Notes under the pieces: generated by a model
Databases searched by the model: none
Told to the model about the DNA's origin: nothing
Seen by the model: only the letters and a program-made list of their open reading frames with translations
Translations under genes and position numbers: made by a program
Source of the DNA: Chitinophaga polysaccharea
GTDB taxonomy: Bacteria > Bacteroidota > Bacteroidia > Chitinophagales > Chitinophagaceae
Direction: 5' to 3'
Length of the DNA: 64,000 nucleotides
Assembly: GCF_902150045.1 (NCBI RefSeq)
Contig: NZ_CABFVU010000001.1
Location: forward strand, 1,054,001-1,118,000
In this document: one piece after another, positions 61,801 to 64,000 of the stretch
How the letters are laid out: each line of letters opens with the position of its first letter
Numbering within the stretch: the first letter of the stretch is position 1

Positions 61801-64000
61801 CAATAAAAGATCTTGCTACCAACAATGCTGTGCCAACGCTGACTAACATAGGGAATACTGCTAATGTCAGGATAAACACTGTCAATCCGACCGTAGTATT
61901 GACTTCTGCTGCCAACGCATTGATCAATGGGCCATTCACTGTAACAGCTACTTTTAGCGAGCCGGTGACAGTACTGACCGAAAGCGATTTCTCACTCACC
62001 AATGCCACTGTTTCCGGTCTTACATCTCCGGACAATATCACTTTCACCTTAACGGTAACACCAGGTACCGATGGTCCTGTAAGCGTACAGATACCTACTA
62101 ATGCAGCAGTTAATGTTGGAGGTAACGCTAACCTCGCTTCCAACACACTTAACTTTACATACGATGGCACTAAGCCAATCGTAAATGCAGTAGCCGTACC
62201 AACAAACGGGTACTATAAAGCTGGTGATGTATTGAATTTCAAGGTATCCTTCAGTGAAAATATCATACTGAATACAAGCGGCGGTACTCCCCAGCTGGGC
62301 CTTATCATTGGTTCATCAACGGTAAATGCTACTTATACCGGCACTTCCGGTACAGATGCGTTGAACTTCAGATATACTGTAGTGAATGGAGATATGGATA
62401 TGGATGGAATTGCAGTAAGCTCCCTGTTGCTAAATGGCAGTACCATTCATGACGCCGCCAATAACAATGCAAACCTGGCATTAAATAATACAGGCAATAC
62501 CACAGGCATATTTGTTAATACGCAGCATCCAACGGTAACATTGTCTACCGCAGCACCAGCCATAGTGAATGGTCCTTACACGGTAACTGCCGCCTTCAGC
62601 GAGGTGGTAACGGGCTTCACTGCTGCCGGTATTACAGCGGTGAATGCAACGGTAAGTAACCTGCAAACCGCAGACAATATCACCTACACCATGCTGGTTA
62701 CGCCTGCCTCCAGCGGTAATGTAAGCATCAGCGTACCGGCGGATGCAGCTATAAATACAGGCAGCAATGGCAATGCGGCTTCCAACACATTAACCAATAC
62801 TTATGATGGCATCGCCCCTAAGGTTACATCTGTAGCGGTTCCTGGAAACGGGTACTACAATGCAGGTACCATACTGAGCTTTACAGTTAACTTTGACGAA
62901 GATATCCTCGTTAATACCACTGGCGGCACTCCAGCACTGGGTATCACGATCGGATCGGCAACGGTCAATGCAGCTTACACCGGTACTAACGGTGCAAATG
63001 CAATGAACTTCAGCTATACCGTACAGAACGGCGACAATGATATGGATGGTATCACTGTTAATTCATTGGCGCTTAACGGTTCCACTATAAAGGACCTTGC
63101 TACCAACGATGCGGTGCCAACACTGAATAATATAGGGAATACTGCCAATGTAAGAGTGAGCACCAGCAATCCCACTGTAATACTGTCTTCCGCTGCCAAT
63201 GCATTGCTGAATACGCCATTCACAGTAACAGCAGCGTTCAGTGAATCTATAACAGGCCTTACAGCAGGAGATTTCGCTATAACAAACGGTACGGCCGGTA
63301 ACCTGCAAACAACAGACAACATCACTTATACCTTCACGGTAACACCAGCTGCAGATGGTGCAGTAAGCATATTGCTTCCCGCCAATGCGGCAGTAAATAC
63401 CGGCGGCAATGGCAATACAGTTTCCAACAGGCTCAACTTTACTTATGACAATACCGCGCCTATAGTAAATGCAGTAACCGTACCGGCAAACGGTTATTAT
63501 AAAGCCGGTGATGTAATGAACTTTACCGTATCCTTCAGTGAAAACATCCAGCTTAATACAAGCGGCGCTCCTTATCTTAATATTATCCTTAACTCCGGTA
63601 CGGTTAAAGCGGCCTGCACTACCGCTACGGCAAACAGGCTGGTATTCAGCTACACCGTACAACCAGGGGATATGGATCCGGATGGTATCGCGTTGGGCAC
63701 GCTGACATTGAACGGCGCCGTAATAAAAGATGTTGCCGGCAACAATGCGGTGTTAACACTGAACAATGTTGGCAATACTTCCGGCGTATTTATTCAAACA
63801 GGATCTCCATCCGTACAATTATCTGCTGCTGTCGCTACGCGTGTGAATGCTCCGTTTATAGTGACTGTTGCTTTCAATGAAGCTGTAACCGGCCTGGCAG
63901 CAGGCGATTTCACCGTGACTAACGGTACGGCCGGTAACCTGCAAACAACAGACAATATCACTTACACAGTAACAATAATACCTGCGTCCGACGGCATTGT
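58836..64000 (+). CDS. Giant repetitive surface protein with Ig-like/calcium-loop repeats, 3' end outside window
   Basis: At least 1721 residues, open to the right edge. It starts MSDLFIRAINRNLLILFLIL with a signal peptide ending SSSFAA. The rest is tandem 214-residue units, each made of two Ig-like halves. Half A reads VPxNGYYKAGxxLxFTVxFS then LNFSYTVxxGDMDMDGI, with the DxDxDG-type acidic loop expected to bind calcium; half B reads VTLSTxAPxxVNxPFxVT then DNITYTVxVTPxxxG (bacterial Ig-like type). Such proteins are adhesins or components of the gliding/biofilm surface and are often exported by T9SS. The C-terminus, where a secretion signal would be, is not visible. Confidence 0.85.
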   Translation, partial: MSDLFIRAINRNLLILFLILVGSSSFAADRHFKDPSSPATAATGPQIISVTVPANDYYGIYKTLSFKVKYDQVVIVDQTTGIPYINLIIGADMVEASYIGGTGTDELTFRYAVQFDQMDMDGITVAPLLQNNGGTIKDALGNDASTTLQNVASTALVRVNTSIPSVTLSTVPMPTNAPFFVTATFSEPVSGLTVSDFSVLNTTVSSLSTSDNITYKVLMTPASEGTRPISLPSNAAQNIGHNPNTPSNTLVYTYDVTRPVVTSVSVPTPRYYKAGEALTFTVNFNENITLDLTGGSPELKLGIGSAGADAVYSSATNNSITFSYTVMDGDTDMDGISVNALLLNGSGIRDIATNIADLTLHNIASTANVRVNTSHPAVAVTSTAPAIINAPFNATITFSESVINFVAGDVTVSNGTVTNFTTIDSRTYAITVSPTTDGAVTVNIAADVAENIAANGNNASNTLSRINDATPPSVTSVDVPPNGYYKASSIMDFTVHFSESITLNTTGGNPQLSLTFGSSTVNATYTGMAGTDALNFSYTVVNGDMDMNGIAVSALLLNGSTIEDIVSNNANPALNNVANTTGIFVNTQHPSATLSTTAPALVNAPFYITIVFSEAVTGLAGDDFSVTNATVSAPLTTDNITYTVLVSPTSNGAVSISLPAGAAVNIGGNDNTASNTLNNTFDGTVPTVTAVAVPANGYYKAGTTLDFIVRFSEDITLNTTGGVPSLGLNIGTAIANATCTGTNGTNGLNFSYTVQSGDMDMDGINVSTLSLNGATIRDDATNNADLALNNIGNTTFVRVNTAIPTVTLSTTAASYVNMPFVVTVTFSEPVNGLTMGDFTTVSAGLSGLYTTDNITYTLTVTPLAEGPVSIALPADKTVNIGDNGNAASNTLSVTYDITQPTVASVTVPADQYYRAGQVLNFTVNFDEDIQLDAIGGPPYLTLTIGTTTVNATYTGVSTARGLNFSYTVVNGDNDMDGLTVNSLVLNGSAIKDLATNNAVPTLTNIGNTANVRINTVNPTVVLTSAANALINGPFTVTATFSEPVTVLTESDFSLTNATVSGLTSPDNITFTLTVTPGTDGPVSVQIPTNAAVNVGGNANLASNTLNFTYDGTKPIVNAVAVPTNGYYKAGDVLNFKVSFSENIILNTSGGTPQLGLIIGSSTVNATYTGTSGTDALNFRYTVVNGDMDMDGIAVSSLLLNGSTIHDAANNNANLALNNTGNTTGIFVNTQHPTVTLSTAAPAIVNGPYTVTAAFSEVVTGFTAAGITAVNATVSNLQTADNITYTMLVTPASSGNVSISVPADAAINTGSNGNAASNTLTNTYDGIAPKVTSVAVPGNGYYNAGTILSFTVNFDEDILVNTTGGTPALGITIGSATVNAAYTGTNGANAMNFSYTVQNGDNDMDGITVNSLALNGSTIKDLATNDAVPTLNNIGNTANVRVSTSNPTVILSSAANALLNTPFTVTAAFSESITGLTAGDFAITNGTAGNLQTTDNITYTFTVTPAADGAVSILLPANAAVNTGGNGNTVSNRLNFTYDNTAPIVNAVTVPANGYYKAGDVMNFTVSFSENIQLNTSGAPYLNIILNSGTVKAACTTATANRLVFSYTVQPGDMDPDGIALGTLTLNGAVIKDVAGNNAVLTLNNVGNTSGVFIQTGSPSVQLSAAVATRVNAPFIVTVAFNEAVTGLAAGDFTVTNGTAGNLQTTDNITYTVTIIPASDGI
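58989..64000 (+). repeat. Tandem 642-bp coding repeats (seven full, one partial)
   Basis: The codon for the Val of the VPxNGYY motif begins at 58989, 59631, 60270, 60912, 61554, 62196, 62838 and 63480. Steps are 642, 639, then 642 five times. Such constant length means the array is kept in register by recombination or strong selection, and copy number may vary between strains. Confidence 0.85.

Noticed and set aside
59165..63662. Several minus-strand open frames under the giant repeat protein
   Set aside because: They recur with the repeat period and are reverse readings of the same repeats.
58989..64000. CRISPR array
   Set aside because: The periodic sequence has 642-bp coding units, not short repeats with unique spacers; no array was seen elsewhere.

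Overview
The window looks like a chromosomal segment of a Bacteroidota member, most likely Chitinophagaceae (Chitinophaga-like). It holds four SusC/SusD pairs, a hybrid two-component regulator, ECF sigma/FecR switches, a type IX secretion tail, and promoters of the Bacteroidota type (TTTG, about 20 nt, TAnnTTTG). The assignment rests on gene content and motifs, not on a marker gene.

Layout. 1-10598: a fructan utilisation locus. A minus-strand operon (sugar MFS transporter, PfkB fructokinase, SusC, SusD, GH32 running off the left edge) is divergent from a hybrid two-component regulator with a periplasmic sugar-binding sensor. 10662-10853: cold-shock protein. 10996-17367: SusC/SusD pair behind a ROK repressor, with an 11-bp motif (TACAAGTGAAC) repeated three times between genes. 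17822-26500: KTSC protein, then an ECF sigma / FecR / STN-SusC / SusD / TlpA locus on the minus strand. 26672-27763: rhomboid protease and tRNA-Asp.

27764-39660 is an AT-rich accessory island. It carries a winged-helix-like protein behind a 36-bp perfect palindrome, a large serine recombinase, a broken XRE regulator, an AAA ATPase + subtilase pair of the IetAS defence type with a DUF2188 gene, and a tightly coupled four-gene ubiquitin-like operon: triple ubiquitin-like protein, E1-like ThiF enzyme, DUF6527-like Cys-rich protein, and an HEVAH metallopeptidase resembling the Lit phage-exclusion family. The island ends near a 114-bp inverted-repeat element that looks like an IS remnant. This is the most interesting part of the window.

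39660-43372: three HxlR-family regulators interleaved with a VOC protein (frameshifted tail), an SDR oxidoreductase and a DUF2306 membrane protein; two of the intergenic regions hold striking operator-like repeats. 43433-54025: a plus-strand ECF sigma / FecR / STN-SusC / SusD / GH16 locus for a beta-glucan, probably laminarin-like, whose secreted GH16 enzyme has two CBM6-like modules and a T9SS tail. 54075-58055: a nucleoside-hydrolase fragment, DHFR-family reductase, acetyltransferase, Crp/Fnr and AraC regulators, and a double SnoaL-like lipoprotein. 58836-64000+: the start of a giant surface protein built of repeats with an almost exact 642-bp (214-residue) period.

How it works together: three loci import glycans or other ligands by SusC/SusD, each with a different switch (sugar-sensing hybrid kinase, ROK repressor, and two sigma/anti-sigma transducers). 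The island appears to add anti-phage or anti-plasmid functions.
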